Source: JAYTXL01 sp043742955 | GTDB lineage: Bacteria; Verrucomicrobiota; Verrucomicrobiia; Limisphaerales; JAYTXL01 | Length of the DNA: 20,310 nucleotides | Direction of reading: 5' to 3' | NCBI GenBank assembly: GCA_043742955.1 | Contig: JAYTXL010000234.1 | Coordinates: forward strand, 1 to 20,310 | Shown: positions 7,165-15,157 of the stretch, piece after piece | Layout: each line of letters begins with the position of its first letter | Numbering within the stretch: position 1 is the stretch's first letter | Translations under genes and position numbers: made by a program | Notes under the pieces: model-generated | What the model saw: only the letters and a program-made list of their open reading frames with translations | Database searches by the model: none | Told to the model about the DNA's origin: nothing

Positions 7165-8218
7165 CGCGAGCGCCCCGCTGTCTCTGACCTTCATTCTGCC
7201 GACGCGCAACCGGCGCGAATGGGTGGGTCGAGCCATCGAATCGTGTCTGCGCGCGGACCAACCGGACGTGCAGGTGGAGGTGCTGGTCGTGGACGGCAAC
7301 AGCACCGACGGCTCATTCGAGGAATTGCACCAGCGCTACGCAAACGATCGCCGCGTTCGCTTGGTTCGTCAGACAGGTCCAAAAGGGTTCATGCCCGCCT
7401 GTTTTGGTGCAGTTCCAAAGGTCATGACCCGGTTCGTCACCTTCATGTACGATGATGATGTGCTTTCGCCATTCTGGGCGGACATGCCGCGGGCGATGCA
7501 GCGCTGCCGGGCTAACTTCGTCCTGGGATTCAGCGCTGGAGCGAATATCGAAAGGGTCGTGACCTTCGAGCCGGTGACCCGGTTGCTCATCGTCACGCCA
7601 TCATTTCTCCTGCGCGGATTCTTTGGCTTCGGCCATCAACTCTCCAGCAGCGGCCTGCCGTTCAGCCCGATTTGCTGCCTCACGCGCACCGACTGGTTGC
7701 GCGAGTGGATGAGCGAAGTGGGGCAATTCACGCACGGCCGGCGCATCCGCGAATATTTCATGATGCAGCGCAACGCCGGCCCCGACCTGATGATCTATCT
7801 CCTTTCTATCTCCAATCACACGGGTGAAATACCCCTATTCGATGGTCCAGTGGCGCAATGTTCCGCGCACACCGCCTCGCTGACCTCTGGATTTGAATCG
7901 ACTGAACTGGCCATCGGCTACTGGCTTGCGGGTGTCTGGCTCTGTGGCCGGTTGCGCGGATTGCGCCGCCATACCGATGCTGGTTGGTGCGCGGCTTACG
8001 TTGTCCGCCAAGGTCTCCGCTTGGTGCTCAAACGCCTTGGCCGCAGACAACTGGCGTGGCTTGGCCCAATGATGGCAGAGATTGCCGCCGTGTTTTTCCA
8101 AACCACACTCAACCCGAGTGCAATTTCGTTCTTCAAAGCCTTTGTGGTGTTTGTGCTGCCACGCCGTTGGCGCGCACAATTTAGCCTTTCAAGCCGCACG
8201 GAGTCGTTGCTACGCTGA
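7151..8218 (+). CDS. Glycosyltransferase family 2 (GT-A fold), complete DxD
   Basis: A 355-residue protein. The GT-A start TFILPTRNRREWVGRAIESC at about residues 13-32 is followed by VEVLVVDGNSTDGSFEEL, and by the metal-binding FMYDDDVLSP at about 98-107. The C-terminal 150 residues hold several hydrophobic stretches (for example LIVTPSFLLRGFFGFGHQ and AFVVFVLP) that could lie on the membrane, but no clean transmembrane helix. It overlaps the preceding methyltransferase gene by 14 nt, and the C-methyltransferase gene follows 10 nt later. It should act as an inverting sugar transferase using a nucleotide-sugar donor; donor and acceptor cannot be told. Confidence 0.88.
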   Translation: MLPVDASAPLSLTFILPTRNRREWVGRAIESCLRADQPDVQVEVLVVDGNSTDGSFEELHQRYANDRRVRLVRQTGPKGFMPACFGAVPKVMTRFVTFMYDDDVLSPFWADMPRAMQRCRANFVLGFSAGANIERVVTFEPVTRLLIVTPSFLLRGFFGFGHQLSSSGLPFSPICCLTRTDWLREWMSEVGQFTHGRRIREYFMMQRNAGPDLMIYLLSISNHTGEIPLFDGPVAQCSAHTASLTSGFESTELAIGYWLAGVWLCGRLRGLRRHTDAGWCAAYVVRQGLRLVLKRLGRRQLAWLGPMMAEIAAVFFQTTLNPSAISFFKAFVVFVLPRRWRAQFSLSSRTESLLR

Positions 8219-8228
8219 ACCAAGATTT

Positions 8229-9491
8229 ATGCATCTGATACACCGTAAAAGCTGCCGTATTTGTGGCTCCACTTCCCTGCGTACGGTAATTGATCTCGGC
8301 CCGCAGCACCTGCAAGGATCCTTCGTCAAGCCGGGCGTCGAAACGCCTCCCATGCGCCGCATTCCATGCGTGCTCGTTCGTTGCGATCCCACGGTGGATG
8401 AAAACGCCTGCGGGTTGTTGCAGATGCAACACAGCGTGCCCCCAGAAGTCCTTTACTCTTCCTACTGGTATCGCTCCGGCACCAACCAAACCATGCGCGA
8501 CCATCTGGCCGGTATCGTGCGCAATGCATTGAATCTTGTGCACAAACAGCGCGGAGCCGCTCTCGATATTGGCTGCAATGATGGAACACTGCTCAAAAAA
8601 TATCCACGAACTTGGCGGCGCGTCGGCGTTGATCCATCGGACATCGCCCAGGAGGTCAAGGAGGGCATTAATGTGGTGCAGGACATCTTCCCGTCCGCCG
8701 AGCTCAAGCGCCACTTTCCCAAGTTGAAGTTCGACGTCATTACGTCAATTGCCATGTTTTACGACTTGGAAAACCCCGTCAGTTTCGTGCGCAGTATCCT
8801 GGAATTGCTAGCACCGGACGGCGTTTGGATCGTGGAAATGTCCTACATGCCGTTGATGTTGGAGATGAATTCCTACGACACCATCTGCCACGAGCATTTG
8901 GAGTATTACAGCCTTTCGGTTATCGAAAACATTTTGCGTCGCGTCGGTCTGAAGGTTTTTCGCGCCGAATTGAACGACATCAACGGCGGCAGCATCTGCT
9001 GCTACGTCACGCACGCCTCATCCGCCGCGCACCAACAGAACGATTGGTTGGCCGGTCTCAGGAAACTACGGCAGTCCGAGTTCGATCTGGAATTGGACAT
9101 GGACAAACCATATAAAATGTTCCAAGACCGCATCAACTTTCATCGTGATGAGTTGGTCGTGTTGCTGAAGCGTCTGAGGCGCGAGGGCAAACGCATTCAC
9201 ATCTACGGCGCGTCTACCAAGGGCAACACCATTCTCCAGTGGTGCAATCTGGACAGCCGGATCATTGACTGCGCCGCGGAGCGCAATCCCGACAAATATG
9301 GAGCGTTCACACTCGGCACTGATATTCCCATCGTGAGCGAGGCTGAGTCGCGTGCCATGAAGCCGGACTATTACCTCGTCCTTCCGTGGCACTTCAAGGA
9401 AGAGTTCATGCGTCGGGAAAAGGCGACGCTCGAACAAGGCACTGGCTTTATCTTCCCGCTGCCGACCATTGAGGTCATAACAAAGCAATAA
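8229..9491 (+). CDS. TylC3/NovU-type sugar C-methyltransferase
   Basis: A 420-residue, three-domain protein. An N-terminal zinc-binding module (CRIC at Cys9/Cys12, then Cys52 and Cys61 before GLLQM) is followed by a SAM domain with LDIGCNDGTLL at about 112-122. The C-terminal C-methyltransferase domain contains HEHLEYYSL, NDINGGSICCYV and IHIYGASTKGNTILQW. This is the layout of NDP-4-keto-6-deoxyhexose 3-C-methyltransferases that make branched sugars. The start at 8229 was chosen because the zinc module begins there, although the frame is open further upstream. The next gene is a GDP-mannose-dehydratase-like SDR, which could provide or reduce the keto-sugar substrate. Confidence 0.9.
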   Translation: MHLIHRKSCRICGSTSLRTVIDLGPQHLQGSFVKPGVETPPMRRIPCVLVRCDPTVDENACGLLQMQHSVPPEVLYSSYWYRSGTNQTMRDHLAGIVRNALNLVHKQRGAALDIGCNDGTLLKKYPRTWRRVGVDPSDIAQEVKEGINVVQDIFPSAELKRHFPKLKFDVITSIAMFYDLENPVSFVRSILELLAPDGVWIVEMSYMPLMLEMNSYDTICHEHLEYYSLSVIENILRRVGLKVFRAELNDINGGSICCYVTHASSAAHQQNDWLAGLRKLRQSEFDLELDMDKPYKMFQDRINFHRDELVVLLKRLRREGKRIHIYGASTKGNTILQWCNLDSRIIDCAAERNPDKYGAFTLGTDIPIVSEAESRAMKPDYYLVLPWHFKEEFMRREKATLEQGTGFIFPLPTIEVITKQ

Positions 9492-9509
9492 CGGGCCGGA
9501 CCGCATCGC

Positions 9510-10385
9510 ATGGAAGTCTTAATTTTCGGCGCCAACGGCCAGGATGGCCAATATCTTTCGCGGCTTTCCAAACGACGCGGGTTTAGGGTCGCAGCAGCGT
9601 CGCGCAGCGATGCGCCAATAGTGGGCGATGTAGCCGATGGCGCGTTTGTCACGGAGTTGATTCGGATCCGCCGGCCAGCGCTGGTTTTTCATCTTGCCGC
9701 GCGATCCACCACGCGCCACGACGCGGCAGCGGAGAACCATGCCACGATCGGCAAGGGTACACTCAATATCCTTGAAGCCGTTCGGCAACACAGTCCCGAT
9801 TCCAAGGTCTTCATCGCCGGAAGCGCATTGCAGTTCGTCAACCGCGGCGATCCCATTTCCGAGGACGATCCCTTCGACGCAGGCAGTCCTTACGCCGTCG
9901 TACGCAACTACTCCAACTTACTAGCGCGTTACTATCGCCAACTGGGATTGAAGGTCTATTTTGGCTACCTGTTCCACCACGAAAGCCCGCTGCGTAAACC
10001 CGGTCACGTCAGCAAAACCATCGCCGATGCCGCGCGACGCGCGGGCGCAGGCGAGCAGTTTCGGCTGGAGTTGGGCGATCTTTCTGTCGAAAAGGAATGG
10101 ACGTTTGCCGGCGAAATGGTGGAAGCCATGTGGACGCTCATGAATCAGGAATCCGTGTTTGAGGCGAACCTTGGTAGTGGCGCGGGGCATACCATAGCAG
10201 ACTGGGCCAAAGCTTGTTTCGACGTCGTGCAACGCGACTGGCGGGATTACATCTCGGAGAAACGGGATTTTACGCCGGAGTACTCACGTCTGATCGCAAA
10301 CCCGGTTCGCATTCGTGCGTTGGGTTGGCAACCCAAAACCACGCTGGAACAGCTGGCCCGCCTGATGGTCCAGAATGAACCGTGA
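9510..10385 (+). CDS. NAD(P)-dependent SDR, GDP-mannose 4,6-dehydratase-like, altered active site
   Basis: A 291-residue extended SDR. The Rossmann motif IFGANGQDGQYL is at about residues 5-16, and HLAARSTTRHD follows as in dehydratases. FHHESPLRKPGHVSKTI and KEWTFAGEMVEAMWTLM are close to GDP-mannose 4,6-dehydratase segments. The catalytic YxxxK appears as Tyr128-Ala-Val-Val-Arg132, with arginine in place of lysine, and the usual STSE-type segment reads AGSALQF. At 291 residues it is shorter than typical dehydratases (about 340). It could be a reductase or epimerase for a 6-deoxy-4-keto sugar, or a changed dehydratase. It overlaps the next FkbM gene by 11 nt, and two GT10 fucosyltransferases lie nearby. 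Confidence 0.85.
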   Translation: MEVLIFGANGQDGQYLSRLSKRRGFRVAAASRSDAPIVGDVADGAFVTELIRIRRPALVFHLAARSTTRHDAAAENHATIGKGTLNILEAVRQHSPDSKVFIAGSALQFVNRGDPISEDDPFDAGSPYAVVRNYSNLLARYYRQLGLKVYFGYLFHHESPLRKPGHVSKTIADAARRAGAGEQFRLELGDLSVEKEWTFAGEMVEAMWTLMNQESVFEANLGSGAGHTIADWAKACFDVVQRDWRDYISEKRDFTPEYSRLIANPVRIRALGWQPKTTLEQLARLMVQNEP

Positions 10386-11112
10386 CCCAGCCATCTTGGA
10401 TGCGATGAGCACAGAACAACTTCCATCTTTCGCGCAGCATGGTGAAGACGTGCTGGTGTGGGATTACTTTGAGCACAAACGCGACGGATTTTTCATCGAA
10501 GTCGGTGCCAATCACCCCACGGAATTGAGTCAGACTTGGTTCCTCGAACAGCGCGGCTGGCGCGGGTTGCTGATCGAACCGTTGCCGCAATGTTGCGACC
10601 GCCTGCGCGCCGCCCGTCCCGGCAGCATCGTCTGCCAGACTGCCGCTGGCGCGCCGGATCAGGTCGGCGAAGCCACCCTGCACGTCGCCGCTTCCGATGC
10701 CTGGTCGAAGCTTGGCGGAGAACCCGACGACGCGGCTGCGAGCGTCGCGGCCATTCGCGTGCCGGTCCGCACCCTTGATCAATTGTGCGAGGAACACCGC
10801 GTGACGGCCATTGACTTTCTTTCCATCGACGTGGAGGGCATGGAGATCCAGGTGTTGCAGGGCTTTGATCTGGCGCGGCGGCGGCCCGCGTTGATTGTGC
10901 TGGAGGATTATCTCGACACGCTCGCCCTGTATTTTTTCATGCGGCGCGCGGGCTACCGGCTAGCCAAGCGCACTGGGTGCAACAACTGGTGGATCCCCGC
11001 CGGTGCGCGCCCGTTGCCGCAAAGCCTGCGGGAAAAGCTCAGTTTGTGGAACCGCATTTTGTTCCGGCGAACATTCTGCAAATTGCGCGCTTTGGTTGCC
11101 GCTGGAGAATGA
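10375..11112 (+). CDS. FkbM family SAM-dependent methyltransferase
   Basis: A 245-residue protein. The compact FkbM layout is complete: FAQHGEDVLVWDYF, then FFIEVGANHPTELSQTWFLE at about 39-58, GWRGLLIEPLPQCC, and the signature IDFLSIDVEGMEIQVLQGFD at about 146-165. It likely O-methylates a sugar hydroxyl on the glycan. The start at 10375 overlaps the SDR gene by 11 nt; ATG at 10405 is an alternative that keeps all motifs. The C-terminal half (RRAGYRLAKRTGCNNWWIPAG) matches the FkbM protein encoded at 14141-14857 closely in pattern (RRGYKLVKRTVLNNWYIPQG), so the two are paralogs, each beside a GT10 gene or one gene away. Confidence 0.9.
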   Translation: MNRDPAILDAMSTEQLPSFAQHGEDVLVWDYFEHKRDGFFIEVGANHPTELSQTWFLEQRGWRGLLIEPLPQCCDRLRAARPGSIVCQTAAGAPDQVGEATLHVAASDAWSKLGGEPDDAAASVAAIRVPVRTLDQLCEEHRVTAIDFLSIDVEGMEIQVLQGFDLARRRPALIVLEDYLDTLALYFFMRRAGYRLAKRTGCNNWWIPAGARPLPQSLREKLSLWNRILFRRTFCKLRALVAAGE

Positions 11113-11118
11113 GAAGCC

Positions 11119-12063
11119 ATGCCTGAGCCGATCATTTTTTTCCACAGCAGCTTTGATCCCTACCTGGCCTTCACGGTCTGGCAGGCACGGCGGAGCAATC
11201 CCGACGCGCCCGTGTGGCTGATCGGCGACGATGCCAACAATCTTTCGGAATTAGGGGTGCGCCATTTTCGTTTCGCGGATCACTCGGCGCGGCGCGATGA
11301 ATTCGTGAAAATCTACCGGCATTTCAGCGGACACCAACTGGAGAATGAGCGGCTTTGTTTCGAACGCTGGTTTTATCTTGAATCTGTCCTCGCACAAACC
11401 GACACGCCCAGCTTTCACTTCATGGACTCTGATTATTTCCTTCTTTGTGAGGTGGCTAAAATGTCGCCGGGTTGGGCTGGTTACGACCTGGCGAGGGCAC
11501 CGGTCTGGGGCTACGCATGGTTTGCGGATCGTGATATTATCCATGAATTCTGTGATTACATGTTGGACCGGTTTTGTGATCCGCAGCAATTGGCCGAGTG
11601 GGCGCATCGTTTTAAGGCGGGTGAGGATTTTTCGTCCCCGGAAGGCATTTACAATGTTTGCGACATGACCTTATGGCGCATGTTCATCCGGGCGCGGAAT
11701 AAGCGCCATCTGGATCTGAGCATCCCGCGCGACGGCGTGGTGTTTGATGAAGGACTGGGCCACGACGGTGCGTTCCAAATGCGGGACGGCTTCAAGATCA
11801 TGTCGCGGAACGGCGACGGGTATTATTGTCACCCCAAGAATGGCGCGCTCCCGGTGCGGTTTGCCGCATTGCATCTCAACGGCAAATATCCCAAGCGCAT
11901 CCAGCCGTTGTTCACCGGCTGGCCATGGCCGGTGTTGCGTGCGTGTTGGCGTCCGAATTACCGGCGGAACCTGCGTAAACTCATGCTGATCATCAGTTAC
12001 TCGTTGCGCGTGAAAAGCCGGCTCATCGCGCCCGCGCAGCTTTCAGGGAAACCCGGCTTGTGA
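11119..12063 (+). CDS. Putative GT-A-like glycosyltransferase, family unassigned
   Basis: A 314-residue protein not assigned to a named family from sequence alone. It begins IIFFHSSFDPYLAFTVWQAR, followed by VWLIGDD, a pattern like nucleotide-sugar-dependent transferases. FHFMDSDYFLLCEV at about residues 98-111 supplies a DxD candidate for metal and nucleotide-sugar binding. Further conserved-looking parts are YRHFSGHQLENERLCFERWF and, near the end, FAALHLNGKYPKRI. Similar proteins occur in capsule and O-antigen loci. It starts 6 nt after the FkbM stop, and its stop overlaps the GT10 start (GTGA), so it is cotranscribed and probably acts on the same glycan. No signal peptide or transmembrane helix is visible. 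Confidence 0.7.
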   Translation: MPEPIIFFHSSFDPYLAFTVWQARRSNPDAPVWLIGDDANNLSELGVRHFRFADHSARRDEFVKIYRHFSGHQLENERLCFERWFYLESVLAQTDTPSFHFMDSDYFLLCEVAKMSPGWAGYDLARAPVWGYAWFADRDIIHEFCDYMLDRFCDPQQLAEWAHRFKAGEDFSSPEGIYNVCDMTLWRMFIRARNKRHLDLSIPRDGVVFDEGLGHDGAFQMRDGFKIMSRNGDGYYCHPKNGALPVRFAALHLNGKYPKRIQPLFTGWPWPVLRACWRPNYRRNLRKLMLIISYSLRVKSRLIAPAQLSGKPGL

Positions 12064-13058
12064 CCGCGCCCATTAACCTTGATTTCGTTGATTTCGGCAA
12101 TGCACTGCCAAAAAACGACAACTTTTTCTTCAACCTGTTGCGCGAGCAGTTTGCGGTTCAGGTGACCGACGATCCGGATTTTCTCATTTACTCGCACAAT
12201 TCAAATGTTCACCGGCTGTACACGTGCAAGAAAATCTATTGGACCAGTGAAGTTTATGCGCCGAACTGGCGTCAGTGCGATTATGCGTTGACGCACCACT
12301 TGCTCGACGACCCGCGTCATCTTCGCCTGCCGCTCTACGCTGTGTGGGTGAAGGCCGATGACCTGGTAAAGGTGCCTGGGGAAACGATGGCCTGGCTCCA
12401 GCGCAAGTCGAGGTTCTGCTGCTTTTTTTCCAGTTATTTGAGCCGGAAAACGGAACATCGGGCGCAATTTTTTCATCTACTCTCGCGTTATCAACGGGTG
12501 GATGCCGGGGGGAAGGCGCTGAACAATCTGGGCTACGAGGTGCCGTTTGAGCCGCTGGCCAAACTGGCGTTTATGCAACCGTACAAGTTCTACATCGCTT
12601 TTGAAAACGAGTCCGTCCCCGGCTACACTACGGAAAAGATCGCCGAGGCCATGCGGGCGCGTTGCGTGCCGATTTACTGGGGTAACCGGCAGGTGGTCGA
12701 GGAGTTCAATCCGAAAAGCTTCATCAACGCCAATGATTTTCCCTCCTTGGAGGCGCTGGCCGCGCGCGTGGCTGAGGTGGATCGGAATGAGGAACTTTAC
12801 TTCCAATATCTGCAAGAGCCGTTCTTTCGGGAGAACCGGCCCAACGAGTATTTTGACCGGCAACGCCTCCTGAATTTTTTCGGCCAGATGTTTAGGGATG
12901 CCACCCCGCCAATTGCCGTGCGTCGACCGCGCTGGTTTGGCCGCTGGTTGATGCTGAAACGCAACGGGCGGCACCGGATGCGTTTGCATGAAGGCCTGGC
13001 TTCCGGGCCGCTCGCCCCGACGGGACAGGGGCAGGTTTCACGGCCGTTGGATCACTAA
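12060..13058 (+). CDS. GT10 alpha-1,3/4-fucosyltransferase-like
   Basis: A 332-residue protein. The start is a GTG at 12060 overlapping the previous stop as GTGA. The N-terminal domain has INLDFVDFG, DPDFLIYSH, SEVYAPNWRQCDYAL and DDPRHLRLPLY, each with counterparts in Helicobacter FucT. The GT10 nucleotide-binding signature runs from about residue 178: YIAFENESVPGYTTEKIAEA, then RCVPIYWGN. FENRPNE-type residues (FRENRPNEYF) follow. GT10 enzymes move fucose from GDP-fucose, usually onto GlcNAc-containing acceptors. The C-terminus is basic (RRPRWFGRWLMLKRNGRHRM) and may bind the membrane, but has no heptad repeats like those of H. pylori. It is the last gene of the + strand run. Confidence 0.93.
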   Translation: MTAPINLDFVDFGNALPKNDNFFFNLLREQFAVQVTDDPDFLIYSHNSNVHRLYTCKKIYWTSEVYAPNWRQCDYALTHHLLDDPRHLRLPLYAVWVKADDLVKVPGETMAWLQRKSRFCCFFSSYLSRKTEHRAQFFHLLSRYQRVDAGGKALNNLGYEVPFEPLAKLAFMQPYKFYIAFENESVPGYTTEKIAEAMRARCVPIYWGNRQVVEEFNPKSFINANDFPSLEALAARVAEVDRNEELYFQYLQEPFFRENRPNEYFDRQRLLNFFGQMFRDATPPIAVRRPRWFGRWLMLKRNGRHRMRLHEGLASGPLAPTGQGQVSRPLDH

Positions 13059-13169
13059 AAAACACACATTGTTGAGAAGATTTTCCTGTTGTGCGTGAGC
13101 GCAGCATGAATTCCGCGCGGCTCTGGAGCACGTCTTCCATGTTGAACCTCAGGTGTTTTGTGTGGCTAT

Positions 13170-14114
13170 TCAAAAGTTGTCCACGCGCGGCAGGGCCATG
13201 CGATTTTGTTTCACCAGCAGCCAGCGCCCGGGTAAAAACCATTTTCGCCGCTGGCTGACGGGGCTGATTTTTTCAGAGAAAATGTTCTCGAACTGTTGGA
13301 GCAGCCGTTCTGGTTGGTAAAGCTCGTTGGGCCGGTTCTCCGAAAAGTTCGGCTGACGCAAGGTGTTGAGATATTTCGCGTCGTCCTGATCCAATTCCTG
13401 GATCCTGGCGATCAAGGTTTCGTCGTCGGGAAAGTCGAAGCGGTTGAGGAAGCTGCGCGGATTGAATTCTTCATGGATGCGCGGGCTGCCCCAGTAAATG
13501 GGCAGGCAGCGCGCCTGCATGGGTTCGACGATTTTCTCGGTGGTGTAACCGGGGAGGCTGGCGTTTTCAAAGGCGATGTTAAATTTGTAGCTTCTCAGAA
13601 AATCCACCTTGGCGCCCTCCACGCAGGGCAGCCACCAGTTCATGTTGTTGAGCGCTCCGCCGACGGAATGAACCTTTTTGTAACGACTGAGCTTCTCGAA
13701 AAAATCCACGCGCCGACTTTTTGTTCGTGGGTCCGCCTTGCTGATGACCAGGCTGCAAAAATTCGTCTTGGCGGCCATGATGGTCTCCCAATGTTCGCCG
13801 CCGCGCAGTAATGTTTCCGGTTTGGCATAAAGCACGTAAAGCGGCAAGCGCAGGTGGCGCGGATCATCAAGGTAGCGGCAGGTGAATGCGTAATCGCACT
13901 CGCTCCATACGGGTGCGTGGGATTCCACGGCGAAAAAAACCTTCACACAATTATGTACGCGGTGCACATGGCTTTCACGATTGGAGTAAATCAGAAAGTC
14001 CGGCTGCGCATGCAATTCCACGTCGAATCGCGTCTGGAGTAAATTCCAAAAAAAGTTGTCCGTCTTGCAAAAGCCCGGCCAGAAATCACAGAAGTCTAGG
14101 CGTATCTTCCTCAT
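13170..14114 (-). CDS. GT10 alpha-1,3/4-fucosyltransferase-like, second copy
   Basis: A 314-residue paralog of the enzyme at 12060-13058, facing it tail to tail across 111 bp. The same blocks occur in the same order: IRLDFCDFWPGF, QPDFLIYSN, VESHAPVWSECDYAF, DDPRHLRLPLY, and YKFNIAFENASLPGYTTEK at about residues 176-194 with CLPIYWGS, then FSENRPNELY. The DNA differs widely at synonymous sites in the shared DDPRHLRLPLY block, so the duplication is old or the genes came in separately. It probably uses GDP-fucose with a different acceptor or linkage. It lies 26 nt downstream of an FkbM methyltransferase gene. The basic C-terminal tail (RRKWFLPGRWLLVKQNR) parallels the other copy. Confidence 0.93.
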   Translation of the reverse strand: MRKIRLDFCDFWPGFCKTDNFFWNLLQTRFDVELHAQPDFLIYSNRESHVHRVHNCVKVFFAVESHAPVWSECDYAFTCRYLDDPRHLRLPLYVLYAKPETLLRGGEHWETIMAAKTNFCSLVISKADPRTKSRRVDFFEKLSRYKKVHSVGGALNNMNWWLPCVEGAKVDFLRSYKFNIAFENASLPGYTTEKIVEPMQARCLPIYWGSPRIHEEFNPRSFLNRFDFPDDETLIARIQELDQDDAKYLNTLRQPNFSENRPNELYQPERLLQQFENIFSEKISPVSQRRKWFLPGRWLLVKQNRMALPRVDNF

Positions 14115-14140
14115 GATCGGTTAGCGCGGCGCGTCTGGGT

Positions 14141-14857
14141 TTATGGCTGCTTTTGCTGACGCCGCCGACGAGCCAACCGCCATTGCCGGAGGGGCGTGGC
14201 CAGGTAAATCTTGCGGAATAATTCCAACCGTTCCGCCAGGGAGGCGAGGTGGAAAGGCGTTCCCTGAGGAATATACCAATTATTGAGCACGGTTCGTTTC
14301 ACCAATTTATAACCTCGCCGGGTCATGTGCCGGTGCTTGTCCAGGGTGCGGACGCCATCCTCGATCAGGACCAGGGCCGGGCGGTGGCGCTCCAGACTGA
14401 ACCCTTGCAACACATCCAATTCACCGCCCTCGACATCAAGGGAAACGAAGTCCACGCGGGGGTTTTCTTCCTTCTCCAGAATATCGTCCAGGGCCATCAC
14501 TTGCACGGTTTCAGTCCCTTTGAAACTAATGCCGTGGGAATCCTCTTGCTTTTTTAGTGTGGAAAAACCGTTGAACGACGCGATATGCAATTCCGCTGTA
14601 CCGCGTTTCTCAGGCGTGCTACAGGCGGCCTGATAGATTTTCGAGTGCTTCCGCTCTTTCACCAAGCGTTGGAAAAAAGCCGATTGCGGTTCAATCAGAA
14701 TGCCACGCCAGCCATTTTGCTCCAGCAACCAGGTCTGCGAGCCGCCACAGGGATCATTCGCGCCGACCTCGACAAAAAAACCTTCCTGTTTGCTGCCAAA
14801 AAACTGCCAGACAAGTTGCTTTTCGATTTGTTCCAGTTGCTGTGCTGTTGTGCTCAT
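14141..14857 (-). CDS. FkbM family SAM-dependent methyltransferase
   Basis: A 238-residue protein. FFVEVGANDPCGGSQTWLLE at about 27-46, GWRGILIEPQSAFF, and the FkbM signature VDFVSLDVEGGELDVLQGF at about 135-153 are all present. Its nearest relative in the window is the FkbM at 10375-11112, with the same spacing and the shared RRGYKLVKRT...NNWYIP segment. The C-terminus is strongly basic (RQWRLARRRRQQKQ). It probably O-methylates the sugar product of the neighbouring GT10. The upstream 300 bp contain an O-acyltransferase gene remnant rather than another intact gene, so transcription may come through from the Methyltransf_24 gene or start in that gap. Confidence 0.9.
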   Translation of the reverse strand: MSTTAQQLEQIEKQLVWQFFGSKQEGFFVEVGANDPCGGSQTWLLEQNGWRGILIEPQSAFFQRLVKERKHSKIYQAACSTPEKRGTAELHIASFNGFSTLKKQEDSHGISFKGTETVQVMALDDILEKEENPRVDFVSLDVEGGELDVLQGFSLERHRPALVLIEDGVRTLDKHRHMTRRGYKLVKRTVLNNWYIPQGTPFHLASLAERLELFRKIYLATPLRQWRLARRRRQQKQP

Positions 14858-14924
14858 GCTTTGAACGAATATGCCGGATCGCGGGCCGGATTGTGTCGGG
14901 ACTGGTTGCTGGATACAAGTCCGC

Positions 14925-15095
14925 TCACGGCGCGTGCCGATGTCGTGATTTAACTTGCCGATCAGAAGCCCTTCGGCCCACCATCAAAAAACGGGCGGAT
15001 GGAATTTGTTCATGCACGCGCGCGGCCGCGAGAAAATATCCCACCAACGCCAGCGGCAGGAAGATGAGGACGAACTCGTCGGAGTTAAACAGCAT
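14925..15095 (-). pseudogene. 5' remnant of an MBOAT O-acyltransferase gene (AlgI-like)
   Basis: On the minus strand an ATG at 15095 opens a 56-codon frame whose first 37 or so residues (MLFNSDEFVLIFLPLALVGY, then FLAAARVHEQ) match the well-known N-terminus of AlgI-type membrane-bound O-acyltransferases. The match then breaks down and a TGA closes the frame at 14925. The remaining roughly 430 residues expected of the family are missing. AlgI-type proteins acetylate exopolysaccharides across the membrane, so the island may once have made an O-acetylated glycan. The rest of the 14858-15157 gap shows no other coding signal. This is a deletion remnant, not a working gene. Confidence 0.7.
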
Positions 15096-15157
15096 TCTTT
15101 TTGGTGATTGTTGTCTGTCTGGCAGTCAAGTGTTTTTCAATCAGGCAATCAAACGGA

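Noticed and set aside
12892..13242. Minus-strand frame spanning the gap between the two GT10 genes
   Set aside because: It overlaps both GT10 3' ends out of frame and has no motif; the 111-bp gap shows no convincing gene or clear intrinsic terminator.
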